A stretch of 64,000 nucleotides of DNA from contig NC_004663.1 of assembly GCF_000011065.1 (NCBI RefSeq), positions 3,968,001-4,032,000 of the forward strand. The letters run 5' to 3'. Below, piece after piece: positions 47,606 to 55,999 of this stretch. Source of the DNA: Bacteroides thetaiotaomicron VPI-5482. Lineage in GTDB: Bacteria > Bacteroidota > Bacteroidia > Bacteroidales > Bacteroidaceae. The notes under the pieces were generated by a model, which saw only the letters and a list, made by a program, of their open reading frames with translations, was not told the DNA's origin and ran no database searches. The translations under genes were made by a program, and so were the position numbers. Position 1 is the stretch's first letter, and every line of letters starts with the position of its first letter.

Positions 47606-49153
47606 TTATCTTTTGTTTACTTTCTTGTATTTTTGATTACTTGCTGTAGGATTATCTGGATTAGTCATCTGCAAATACCCTGCTGCAACAAGGGATGTAA
47701 TGTAACGCTCTCGGTTCTTGGAATGCATACTGACACCAATTCTGTCAAGTATCTCTTTGGTTGTACGAGGTACGGAACAGAAGTTTACAATATCCTTTTC
47801 CTTGTTCGTCAATGTTACCCTTTTAGTGTCTAAGTCGGTGTCAGAGTGTCTAAGTCCGGTGTCTAAGTCGGTGTCAGAGTGTCTAAGTCCAGTGTCTAAG
47901 TCTTCGACTTGGTTACTTTCTCCTCTCCAAACCGTGATGACAAATTCCTGTGCCTTGTCATTATTCATAAACGTGACATTAATATCTTCGTCCAGTGCAC
48001 GAGTGATGCCGCTACCTACACCAGTGTATGGCAGCAAGTATATGGCATTGTTAAAAAGGAACGTATTGCGAGGCATAGAAGTTCCAGCCTTGATGTCATC
48101 AATAGTGAGTCCGTTAGGCAATGCACCAGGACTGTGAATCTCCACACGATTGTCGAAAATGAAAATGCGAACAGGGGCTTTCATGTTCAACGAACGGTGT
48201 ACAAGGCTGTTTACCGTGAACTCAACCAAGCTTGTGTAAGGTATTTCCAACTTACCCATGCTGTTGAATTCATCTCCCACCTGCACATTATGTAGGTTAC
48301 GAGTGAAGAAATCCATGATAGTGTCATATTGATGAAGCAGATTCCCCTCCATATCTGCATCATTCACCTTGTCACGGAACACCTTGCTGCCAACACTGTT
48401 GCCAGCAAAACAGATACACTTGGCTGTCATCATTGGCATCCAGCGCTGGGTGTATTTGCCAAACAGAAGCATGGCAGCAACAGTCAGTGTGCCATCGGGA
48501 CGGATAAATCGCAGATTGCGAAGTATCTTCTCACAGTCATGGCCCTTAGCTATGGCAGAGCAAATCATATCAAGTGATGCTTCATTAAAAGCGTCACCTG
48601 TCAAGCCTTTCTTATCCAAAACTCTTTCAAAACGGTTGCCAAGAAACTGCTTGATGGTCGTTGCATCAAGGTCGTTGACAGTTGCATCCCTAACACCAGC
48701 CTCGTCAGGAGCAAAACTACCGCAGTCGGTCATCATTTCTGCAAGTTCAGCATTATCGAACACTTTACGCTTGTCGGCACCATTCTTCACCCATACGATT
48801 CCTTTGTTGTCATGATAAGGCTTGTTGAGTCCTTCCTTCACAGTAGCAACAACCAAGTTGCCATCCTCGACCTCAACAGTATCTATCTTTATCAGAATGG
48901 ATGGCACTACGTTTTCTGAAGCAATGTCACTCAACAAGTTGGTTGTTTCTTGTACCTCTGAATACGACAATGCATTGGTTTCTCCGGTCTTATCCTTTAT
49001 ACCAACTACCAACTTGCCGCCATGTGAATTACTGAACGCCACTAACTCACAGGCAATATCATATTTGTCGAGAATGCGTTCCTTGAACTGCACCCCCGAC
49101 ACCTCGCCAGCCTTTATCTGTTTCAATATATCGTCCATCATTCTTTGATACAT
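47606..49153 (-). CDS. AlbA_2/Schlafen-type putative regulator with ATP-binding domain
   Basis: The 515-residue protein begins with an AlbA_2 (AAA_4/Schlafen-like) domain: ESVQF-type start VQFKERILDKYDIACELVAF, then GGKLVVGIKDKTG and WVKNGADKRK. A GHKL-like C-terminal half follows (VEFTVNSLVHRSLN, VEIHSPGALPNGLT, YTGVGSGITRALDE), then a winged helix near the end (KEILDRIGVSMHSKNRERYI). An 11-residue unit, LDTGLRHSDTD, is repeated near residues 422-444. Such proteins are thought to be transcriptional regulators. It overlaps the XRE gene by 16 bases and is seven bases before the AraC gene. Confidence 0.82.
   Translation of the reverse strand: MYQRMMDDILKQIKAGEVSGVQFKERILDKYDIACELVAFSNSHGGKLVVGIKDKTGETNALSYSEVQETTNLLSDIASENVVPSILIKIDTVEVEDGNLVVATVKEGLNKPYHDNKGIVWVKNGADKRKVFDNAELAEMMTDCGSFAPDEAGVRDATVNDLDATTIKQFLGNRFERVLDKKGLTGDAFNEASLDMICSAIAKGHDCEKILRNLRFIRPDGTLTVAAMLLFGKYTQRWMPMMTAKCICFAGNSVGSKVFRDKVNDADMEGNLLHQYDTIMDFFTRNLHNVQVGDEFNSMGKLEIPYTSLVEFTVNSLVHRSLNMKAPVRIFIFDNRVEIHSPGALPNGLTIDDIKAGTSMPRNTFLFNNAIYLLPYTGVGSGITRALDEDINVTFMNNDKAQEFVITVWRGESNQVEDLDTGLRHSDTDLDTGLRHSDTDLDTKRVTLTNKEKDIVNFCSVPRTTKEILDRIGVSMHSKNRERYITSLVAAGYLQMTNPDNPTASNQKYKKVNKR
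47826..47902. repeat. 33-bp in-frame tandem repeat
   Basis: A 33-base unit (47826-47858, 47859-47891, plus 11 bases) is repeated with one change near the end of the second copy. Being a multiple of three, copy-number changes would add or remove 11 residues without breaking the AlbA-type protein. Confidence 0.85.
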
Positions 49154-49353
49154 TCTTTATTCAACAAATCGTTTACATCCACTTTCAGCAAATCAGAAAT
49201 CCGTATTAAGGTTTCCAAGTCTGGTTGGCAAGTGTTGGTGCACCATTTAGAAATGGTTGCTTGGTCTTTACCCAACATTTCTGCCAACCACTTGTTTGAG
49301 CGCTTGGTTACTGCCAACATTATTTTCAATCTGTTTACATCTTTCTTTGCCAT
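49138..49353 (-). CDS. XRE-family helix-turn-helix repressor
   Basis: The ATG at 49353 (MAKKDVNRL) gives 71 residues, a single Cro/CI-type domain with KWLAEMLGKDQATISKWCTN as helices 2-3 and PDLETLIRISDLLKVDVNDL after it. A longer upstream frame to 49482 would pass through the promoter. A -7 box at 49385-49392 leaves a leader of about 25 bases. It heads the XRE-AlbA-AraC operon and probably autoregulates it. Confidence 0.85.
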   Translation of the reverse strand: MAKKDVNRLKIMLAVTKRSNKWLAEMLGKDQATISKWCTNTCQPDLETLIRISDLLKVDVNDLLNKECIKE

Positions 49354-49691
49354 ACTATATATATAAAATAGGTAAATACACTTGCAAAAGTACGAAAATA
49401 ATTTCAGAAAAAGGAACAATAGCCTCAAAATGTTTACGAAACATGCAAATAATTGAGTATTTCGCAATATTGCCCGTTTCATAAATAATCATAAAAACAA
49501 AGTAAAAAAGGTGTTTTTTGGAAAATTAGATTTATCTTTGCATATATATTTGAAGGCGTTCTTTGCATATTGCAAAATACAGAAACGAGCAGAAGTCCGC
49601 TCGTTTCCATATTGTTACCTATATAATATAGGCAAACGCCCAACTTCTTGATTTTCAATCAAAGTCCAAATTAGAGCGAGTTAGATTTTTA
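49354..49691. other. Right end of the element, structured and gene-free
   Basis: Three inverted repeats are nested here. GGCGTT (49555-49560) pairs with AACGCC (49635-49640). TTTGCA / TGCAAA lie at 49562-49576. GAAACGAGC (49582-49590) pairs with GCTCGTTTC (49599-49607). A plus-strand TATCTTTG at 49533-49540 lies just upstream. It may be arm-site DNA for recombination or a small structured RNA. Confidence 0.5.
49385..49392 (-). promoter_or_regulatory. -7 box of the XRE-AlbA-AraC operon
   Basis: Minus-strand TACTTTTG fits TAnnTTTG and lies 32 bases upstream of the XRE start. No -33 at normal spacing is seen. Confidence 0.5.
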
Positions 49692-50015
49692 AACACCCCT
49701 GTCTGTTCCAACCCATAAATTCCTTTCTTTATCCTCAAAAAGAGCACCAATATTATGATTACCTGTACCCTCCTCCAAATCATCGCAATCGAATTGGAGA
49801 ATAGAAGTTCCATCATAGCGGTTGAGCCCATTTTTTGTCCCAAACCACATAAATCCATAGCTATCCTGCAAGATTGCTTTTACATTACTCTCTGATAAAC
49901 CATTTTCTCCATTAACACGGGTGAAATAAAAATCAGAATATTCTTGAGCAAAAATACAAATAGATAAGAATAGCAATCCATTTATGAAAGCTAATCGTAG
50001 TAGGTGTTTCTTCAT
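49692..50015 (-). pseudogene. Hybrid two-component regulator, 5' part (first 108 codons)
   Basis: The fragment has a signal peptide (MKKHLLRLAFINGLLFLSIC to FAQ) and the first two periplasmic propeller blades, GLSESNVKAILQDSYGFMWF with GTKNGLNRYDG, and ALFEDKERNLWVGTDRGV, the classical N-terminus of Bacteroides HTCS sensors. The frame stops one codon into the mobile element. It joins seamlessly to the fragment at 30176-33898: RGV + NIYNPAVDVF. Total restored length is about 1347 residues, normal for an HTCS. Its -7 box is probably TATATTTG at 50056-50049 (minus). Expressed alone it would give only a secreted peptide. Confidence 0.9.
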
Positions 50016-50048
50016 AAATTATATAGTGGTTATATTTGGCTGTGCGCG

Positions 50049-50056
50049 CAAATATA
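50049..50056 (-). promoter_or_regulatory. -7 box of the split HTCS gene
   Basis: Minus-strand TATATTTG, 34 bases before the HTCS start. The PUL operator is not found at the matching distance, so the regulator seems not to control itself through it. Confidence 0.45.
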
Positions 50057-50087
50057 CACTAAAAAACAGTATATAAAAAGGAGTTGA

Positions 50088-50150
50088 CGCATTTGTTTCA
50101 GTAATAGCCGCATTTGTTCATTTTTACTTTTCCCTTCTCCTATACCTTTG
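50088..50150 (+). promoter_or_regulatory. GH95 promoter with direct repeats and a weak PUL operator
   Basis: CGCATTTGTT occurs at 50088-50097 and 50109-50118, 21 bases apart. The -7 box TACCTTTG is at 50143-50150. The 16 bases ending 28 before it (50100-50115, AGTAATAGCCGCATTT) share 10 positions with the susC site. The two direct repeats may be additional half-sites. Confidence 0.55.
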
Positions 50151-50182
50151 CAATATCATTTTGAAATAAACTATTTTATAAC

Positions 50183-52609
50183 ATGAGAAACGTAACATTA
50201 GGCCTGATAATAGGGGCCGCACTTCTAGTTAGTGGTAGTCTGTCACTGAAGGCAACCGAGAATAAAATGAAATTATGGTATGATAAACCTGCAGATGAAT
50301 GGATGAAGTCTCTTCCTTTGGGGAACGGTCGTCTTGGTGTAATGATCTATGGTGGCATAGAAACAGAAACACTCGCTCTAAACGAATCAACAATGTGGTC
50401 AGGGGAATATGATGAACATCAGCAACGTCCATTCGGAAGAGAAAAACTCAATCAAGTAAGAAAGCTATTTTTTGAAAATAACTTGTCAGAAGGTAATCAT
50501 GTCGCAGGAAATATGATGGCAGGTAGCCCACATTCAGTAGGAACACATCTTCCCATAGGTGACTTGAAAATAAATTTTTCATATCCTCAAGGAGAAATAT
50601 CAGATTATCGCCATGAACTGGATTTACATACTGCTATAAATACAGTTAGCTATAAAGTAGGTAATACTGAATATATACGCCAATGTATCGCTTCTAATCC
50701 AGATGACGTAGTTGCTATGCATATAAAAGCTAGTCGTCCAAAAGCAATAACGATGGAACTTGAATTGAAATTACTCAGACAGGCAAATGTAGTAGCATCC
50801 GGTAACCAACTTATTTATACCGGTAATGCAGAATTTGAAAAACATGGTAAAGGAGGAGTACATTTTGAAGGACGTATTGCTGTACAAATAAAAGGAGGAA
50901 CAATAAAGGCTGAAGGGAAAAAACTTTATATTGAGAAAGCTACTGAAGTCACTTTATTATCTGATGTACGTACCAATTTTAAAAACAATACGTTCTCTGG
51001 TTACAACTACAAAATAAAATGTGAGAAAACAATTGAATTAGCATCAAAGAAAGATTTTAAGACTCTGAAGAAAAAACATATAGAAGACTATTCTCCACTT
51101 TTCTCCCGGGTAGGACTTTCGTTTGAGCATCACGCAAAGTTTGATCACCTACCAAACGATGAACGTTGGGCACGGGTAAAGAAAGGAGAATCTGATCCTG
51201 GATTAGATGCATTATTTTTCCAATATGCCCGCTATCTGTTGATCGCTTCTTCACGTCCTAATTCTCCTCTACCTGTAGCTTTACAAGGTTTTTTTAACGA
51301 TAATCTCGCTTGCCATATGGGATGGACTAACGATTATCATTTGGATATCAATACTGAACAAAATTATTGGATTGCTAATGTAGGTAATTTAGCAGAATGT
51401 CATCTCCCTCTTTTTGACTATATTAAAGATCTATCAATTCATGGTGCAAAAACAGCAAAAGATTTATATGGTTGTAAAGGATGGACTGCACATACTACAG
51501 CCAATCCATGGGGATATACAGCTGTATCAGGTAGTATTCTTTGGGGATTATTCCCGACTGCATCTTCTTGGCTTGCCTCTCATTTATGGACACAATATGA
51601 TTACACACAAGATAAAGATTTTTTAAAGAATACCGCATATCCATTATTAAAAAGTAATGCTGAATTTCTATTAGATTATATGGTAATAGACCCACGAAAT
51701 AACTATTTGGTAACAGGTCCTAGTATCTCGCCGGAAAACAGTTTTCGCCATCAAGGACAAGAATTTTGCGCATCTATGATGCCGACTTGCGACCGTGTAC
51801 TGGCTTATGAGATATTCTCGGCATGCCTGCAATCTACGGAAATATTAAATGTCGATGCCTCATTTGCCGACAGCCTCCGTACCGCTATCAGCAAACTCCC
51901 TCCTTTCCGTATCAGCACAAACGGAGGAGTACAGGAATGGTTTGAAGATTACGAAGAAGCACATCCCAATCACCGTCACACCACACACTTATTATCCCTC
52001 TATCCTTATTCTCAGATTACCTTAAATAAAACACCCGAATTAGCAAAAGCTGCCCGAAAAACTATTGAAAGACGTTTAGCAGCCAAAGATTGGGAAGATA
52101 CAGAATGGAGTCGTGCTAACATGATTTGCTTTTATGCCCGATTAAAAGACTCTGAAAATGCTTATAATAGTGTAAAACAATTACTTGGAAAACTATCACG
52201 TGAAAACATGTTTACAGTTTCTCCCGCTGGTATTGCCGGAGCAGGTGAAGACATCTTCGCTTTTGACGGGAATACAGCCGGAGCAGCAGGTATTGCAGAA
52301 ATGTTATTACAAAGTCACGATAATTGCATTGAATTATTACCGTGCTTACCTAAAGAATGGAAAAACGGAAATTTTAAAGGACTTTGTGCTCGGGGAGGTA
52401 TTGAAATAGATGCGAGTTGGAAAAATAGCCAAATAGTAAATGCAGTACTAAAAGCTACCGCTCCAATAGAATTTACTCTTCGTCTATCAAATGCAAAACT
52501 ATACTGTTGGAAGTTGAACAAAAAAACATTCATTCCTAAAATAAAGGATGATGGACTAATTTATATATCCATGAATAAAGGAGATAATCTTACCATAATC
52601 ATCCCTTAA
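50183..52609 (+). CDS. GH95 family alpha-L-fucosidase (or alpha-L-galactosidase)
   Basis: This is an 808-residue exported inverting glycosidase. An N-terminal beta domain (LPLGNGRLGVMIYGGIETET, LNESTMWSGEYD) is followed by an alpha/alpha barrel. The Asn-bearing motif is DINTEQNYW near residue 394, and the acid Glu region is QEWFEDYEEAHPNHRHTTHL near 590. GH95 enzymes mainly cut Fuc-alpha1,2-Gal, as in H antigen and mucins; some prefer L-galactose. It is the first gene of the right PUL arm. A GC-rich patch at about 51.72-52.0 kb covers the catalytic Glu in an otherwise very AT-rich gene. Confidence 0.92.
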   Translation: MRNVTLGLIIGAALLVSGSLSLKATENKMKLWYDKPADEWMKSLPLGNGRLGVMIYGGIETETLALNESTMWSGEYDEHQQRPFGREKLNQVRKLFFENNLSEGNHVAGNMMAGSPHSVGTHLPIGDLKINFSYPQGEISDYRHELDLHTAINTVSYKVGNTEYIRQCIASNPDDVVAMHIKASRPKAITMELELKLLRQANVVASGNQLIYTGNAEFEKHGKGGVHFEGRIAVQIKGGTIKAEGKKLYIEKATEVTLLSDVRTNFKNNTFSGYNYKIKCEKTIELASKKDFKTLKKKHIEDYSPLFSRVGLSFEHHAKFDHLPNDERWARVKKGESDPGLDALFFQYARYLLIASSRPNSPLPVALQGFFNDNLACHMGWTNDYHLDINTEQNYWIANVGNLAECHLPLFDYIKDLSIHGAKTAKDLYGCKGWTAHTTANPWGYTAVSGSILWGLFPTASSWLASHLWTQYDYTQDKDFLKNTAYPLLKSNAEFLLDYMVIDPRNNYLVTGPSISPENSFRHQGQEFCASMMPTCDRVLAYEIFSACLQSTEILNVDASFADSLRTAISKLPPFRISTNGGVQEWFEDYEEAHPNHRHTTHLLSLYPYSQITLNKTPELAKAARKTIERRLAAKDWEDTEWSRANMICFYARLKDSENAYNSVKQLLGKLSRENMFTVSPAGIAGAGEDIFAFDGNTAGAAGIAEMLLQSHDNCIELLPCLPKEWKNGNFKGLCARGGIEIDASWKNSQIVNAVLKATAPIEFTLRLSNAKLYCWKLNKKTFIPKIKDDGLIYISMNKGDNLTIIIP

Positions 52610-52633
52610 TAACAATTTTGCAGTAAATGCGTT

Positions 52634-52684
52634 ATTTTTTGCTGCGTTTATACACTATTAAAATAACACATTTACCTAATTTTG
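52634..52684 (+). promoter_or_regulatory. susC promoter with PUL operator
   Basis: ATTTTTTGCTGCGTTT (52634-52649) ends 28 bases before the -7 box TAATTTTG (52677-52684). No -33 TTTG is present, as expected for an activator-dependent promoter. The -7 box is identical to that of the SGNH esterase. Confidence 0.75.
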
Positions 52685-52817
52685 ACTCGTTGAATTTAGA
52701 AAATTATCACATTAAATCTAATAATATATGAAACGAATTCGAGATTTCCCCACCACTGACAAGACAACGATCTAGTTGCCTGAAATGTATTAACCTAATA
52801 TTAATTTTAAATTATCC

Positions 52818-55800
52818 ATGAAAAATATGAAAGAAAGACTTTTTTCATTCTTTAAAATGAATCGACTGATTCCAGTCATATTCTGTCTTTTCTTTGCGAC
52901 AAGTATATATGCGCAAAATAGAGAAGTGAAGGGTATAGTGACAGGTGACGATAATGAACCTATGGCAGGAGCTACCATCAAAATAAAAAACAGTCAAGGT
53001 GGTGCAATTGCAGATATTGACGGAAAATTCACTATGCGAGTAAAAACCGGAGATATATTAGAAATTTCGTTTCTTGGCATGAAAAAGCAAGAAATAAAAG
53101 TAGATAGTAACGACTTTTACTCTATTAAATTATTTCCTGAAGCTAATGAGTTTGACGAAGTAACGGTAGTTGCTTTTGCCAAGCAAAAGAAAGAGAGCGT
53201 AATTAGTGCCATCTCTACAGTAAATCCACAGGAACTGAAAGTACCGAGTAGCAATCTGACAACCGCTCTTGCCGGAAGAATGTCCGGACTAATTGCTTTC
53301 CAAACAACAGGTGAACCCGGTAAGGACAATGCTCAGTTCTTTGTGCGTGGTGCCACAACATTTGGTTATAAAAAAGATCCTCTTATTTTGATTGACAACA
53401 TTGAATTGAGTACAGATGATCTTGCCCGCTTGAATGTGGATGACATTGCTCAATTTTCTATTATGAAAGACGCTACAGCCACTGCTTTGTACGGCGCGCG
53501 TGGAGCAAATGGAGTAATCCTTGTGACCACTAAACAAGGAGTCGCCGGAAAGCCGAAAGTATCCGTCCGTGTAGAACAATCAGTATCCACTCCTCGAAAG
53601 AAGGTGGAATTAACAGATCCTATCACCTTTATGCGATTAAATAATGAAGCTGTAAACTCTCGGCGTGATCCTAACAATCCTGCCGCCAGCGCTAATTACA
53701 CAGTTTATAGTCAAGAAAAAATAGAAAATACAATTGCTGGTACCAACCCATATTGTTATCCGGCAGTAAATTGGTATGATGAACTATTCAATAACTACGC
53801 TCTTTCTACAAGAGTAAATACTAATCTAAGTGGAGGAGGCAGTGCAGTACGTTATTATGTAGCAGCTTCATATACCAAAGACGGAGGAGTGATCAAAAAT
53901 GATAAACTCAACAACTACAACAGTAACATTAACTGGCAACGTTATTCTGTTCGGTCTAATATCAATATGGATCTTAGCAAGACTACAGAATTCTCTATTC
54001 GCGTCAATGGAAATTTTGATGACTATACCGGTCCGTTGGACAGTGGTGAAGGACTTTATAAGAAGGTAATGAAGACAAGCCCTGTTATGTATCCTAAAAG
54101 TTATCCTGCAACAGGCGAATATGTCAATGCTACGCATGTGCTATTTGGTAATGCCGATAAAGGAGCCTACATTAATCCATATGCAGATATGGTTAGAGGA
54201 TACAAAGAATCCAATAATTTATTGGTAGCTGCACAAGCAGAATTAAAACAAAAGTTCGACTTCGTAACCAAAGGATTGGATGCCCGAATCTTAGTTAGTA
54301 CCACTCGCTCTTCTTATTCCGACCTTACTCGAGCTATCAATCCTTATTATTATCAGGCCGACTATGACAAAGAAACCAATAGTTATACATTGACTAACAT
54401 TGTAGAAGGGGAAGAGTATTTGTCATACAATCAAGGAAGCAGAAATATCAACACTACCAACTATGTAGAAGCTGCCATCAGCTATAACCGAACATTCGGT
54501 GTGCATGCCACTAGCGGAATGTTAGTATATACTCGCCGAGAAGAAAAAAGATCAAGTGAAGACACTCTACAGAAATCACTACCACGCAGAAACCAAGGGC
54601 TAGCAGGTCGCTTTACCTATGCTTACGATTCCAGATATTTTGCAGAATTCAACTTTGGATATAACGGTTCTGAACGGTTTGCTGCTCACGAACGATACGG
54701 TTTCTTCCCTTCCTTCGGTTTAGGGTATATCATTTCGAACGAAAGCTTTTGGGAGCCATTATTAAACACAATGGATAAACTGAAATTCAAAATGACCTAT
54801 GGTCTGGTAGGTAATGATGCCATTGGAAGTTCAGATGATCGTTTCTATTATTTATCGGAAGTAAATCCAAATGATGGTGGACGTGGCCAATATTTTGGAA
54901 CAAATTACGGCAACCAAATGAATGGTGTATCTATTTCTCGTTATCCCAACACTAATATTACATGGGAGAAATCAAAGAAAGGGAACTTTGGTATTGAATT
55001 AGGTATGTTCAACAGTGCATTAGAAGTTCAAGCTGACTTCTTCTATGAACGTCGTACTCAAATTTACCAAAACCGCGCCTACATTCCTTCTACAATGGGA
55101 CTTTCTGCCGGAGTAAGTGCTAATATAGGTGAAGCATCTTCCCGAGGAGTTGATTTATCAGTCAACTATTCTTATATTGCCAATAAAGATTTCTGGATAA
55201 AAGGAATGGGTAATTTCACGCTTGCCAAAGGAAGGTATGAAGTCTATGAAGAACCAGATTATGCTAGTTACGGACAAGGGTATCGTTCTAGAATAGGGCA
55301 ACCAATCAACTTTAATTACGGATATATCGCCGAACGCCTATTTATTGATGAAAATGATGTTGCCAACTCTCCCTCACAAACAAGTTTCAATGGTGGAGCC
55401 ATGCCGGGAGATATTAAATATAAAGATTTAAATAATGATGGAAAAATTACTAGTGAAGACCAAATTTTTCTCGGTTATCCTAATCAACCTGAAATTACTT
55501 ACGGATTTGGTTTCTCTACCGGCTACAAAGGATTCGACCTCTCTATGTTTTTTCAAGGAAATGCAAGAGTATCTTTTTTCATCGACCCTAGAAACACATC
55601 TCCTTTTGTAAACTACGATGCAGGTGGAAAGACGGGTGTTCAACAATGTTTGGATGTTATAGCCAAAGATCATTGGTCTGAAGACAATCGTAATATATAC
55701 GCATTTTGGCCACGTTTATCTCCTACACTTGTTGAAAATAATATGCAAACAAGTACCTGGTGGATGCATGACGGATCATTTATTCGTCTGAAAACTGTAG

Positions 55801-55988
55801 AATTAGGTTATACATTCTCGCAAAAAGCTCTGAAAAAAATAGGTGTACAATCTTTGCGCCTATACTTAACAGGAAGTAACCTACTAACCTTCAGCAAATT
55901 TAAACTATGGGATGCAGAAATGGGTAATAATGGCCTAGGATATCCTATTCAGCGAGTATATAACCTCGGCATTAACATTAACTTCTAA
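52818..55988 (+). CDS. susC: SusC-like TonB-dependent outer-membrane receptor
   Basis: The 1056-residue glycan importer has a signal peptide ending SIYAQ, a carboxypeptidase-D-like domain (GIVTGDDNEPMAGATIKI at about 40-57), a TonB box/plug (FDEVTVVAFAKQKKESV; YGARGANGVILVTTK near 217-231) and a 22-strand barrel ending in the aromatic NINF. SusC pairs with SusD to import oligosaccharides. There is no anti-sigma-binding extension, consistent with HTCS control. The symbol is generic for the family. SusD follows after 11 bases. Confidence 0.95.
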   Translation: MKNMKERLFSFFKMNRLIPVIFCLFFATSIYAQNREVKGIVTGDDNEPMAGATIKIKNSQGGAIADIDGKFTMRVKTGDILEISFLGMKKQEIKVDSNDFYSIKLFPEANEFDEVTVVAFAKQKKESVISAISTVNPQELKVPSSNLTTALAGRMSGLIAFQTTGEPGKDNAQFFVRGATTFGYKKDPLILIDNIELSTDDLARLNVDDIAQFSIMKDATATALYGARGANGVILVTTKQGVAGKPKVSVRVEQSVSTPRKKVELTDPITFMRLNNEAVNSRRDPNNPAASANYTVYSQEKIENTIAGTNPYCYPAVNWYDELFNNYALSTRVNTNLSGGGSAVRYYVAASYTKDGGVIKNDKLNNYNSNINWQRYSVRSNINMDLSKTTEFSIRVNGNFDDYTGPLDSGEGLYKKVMKTSPVMYPKSYPATGEYVNATHVLFGNADKGAYINPYADMVRGYKESNNLLVAAQAELKQKFDFVTKGLDARILVSTTRSSYSDLTRAINPYYYQADYDKETNSYTLTNIVEGEEYLSYNQGSRNINTTNYVEAAISYNRTFGVHATSGMLVYTRREEKRSSEDTLQKSLPRRNQGLAGRFTYAYDSRYFAEFNFGYNGSERFAAHERYGFFPSFGLGYIISNESFWEPLLNTMDKLKFKMTYGLVGNDAIGSSDDRFYYLSEVNPNDGGRGQYFGTNYGNQMNGVSISRYPNTNITWEKSKKGNFGIELGMFNSALEVQADFFYERRTQIYQNRAYIPSTMGLSAGVSANIGEASSRGVDLSVNYSYIANKDFWIKGMGNFTLAKGRYEVYEEPDYASYGQGYRSRIGQPINFNYGYIAERLFIDENDVANSPSQTSFNGGAMPGDIKYKDLNNDGKITSEDQIFLGYPNQPEITYGFGFSTGYKGFDLSMFFQGNARVSFFIDPRNTSPFVNYDAGGKTGVQQCLDVIAKDHWSEDNRNIYAFWPRLSPTLVENNMQTSTWWMHDGSFIRLKTVELGYTFSQKALKKIGVQSLRLYLTGSNLLTFSKFKLWDAEMGNNGLGYPIQRVYNLGININF

Positions 55989-55999
55989 AAAGCAATGAT

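Noticed and set aside
47826..47902. CRISPR array
   Set aside because: The two units are directly adjacent without spacers and lie in frame inside a coding sequence. No CRISPR-like array or cas gene was found in the window.
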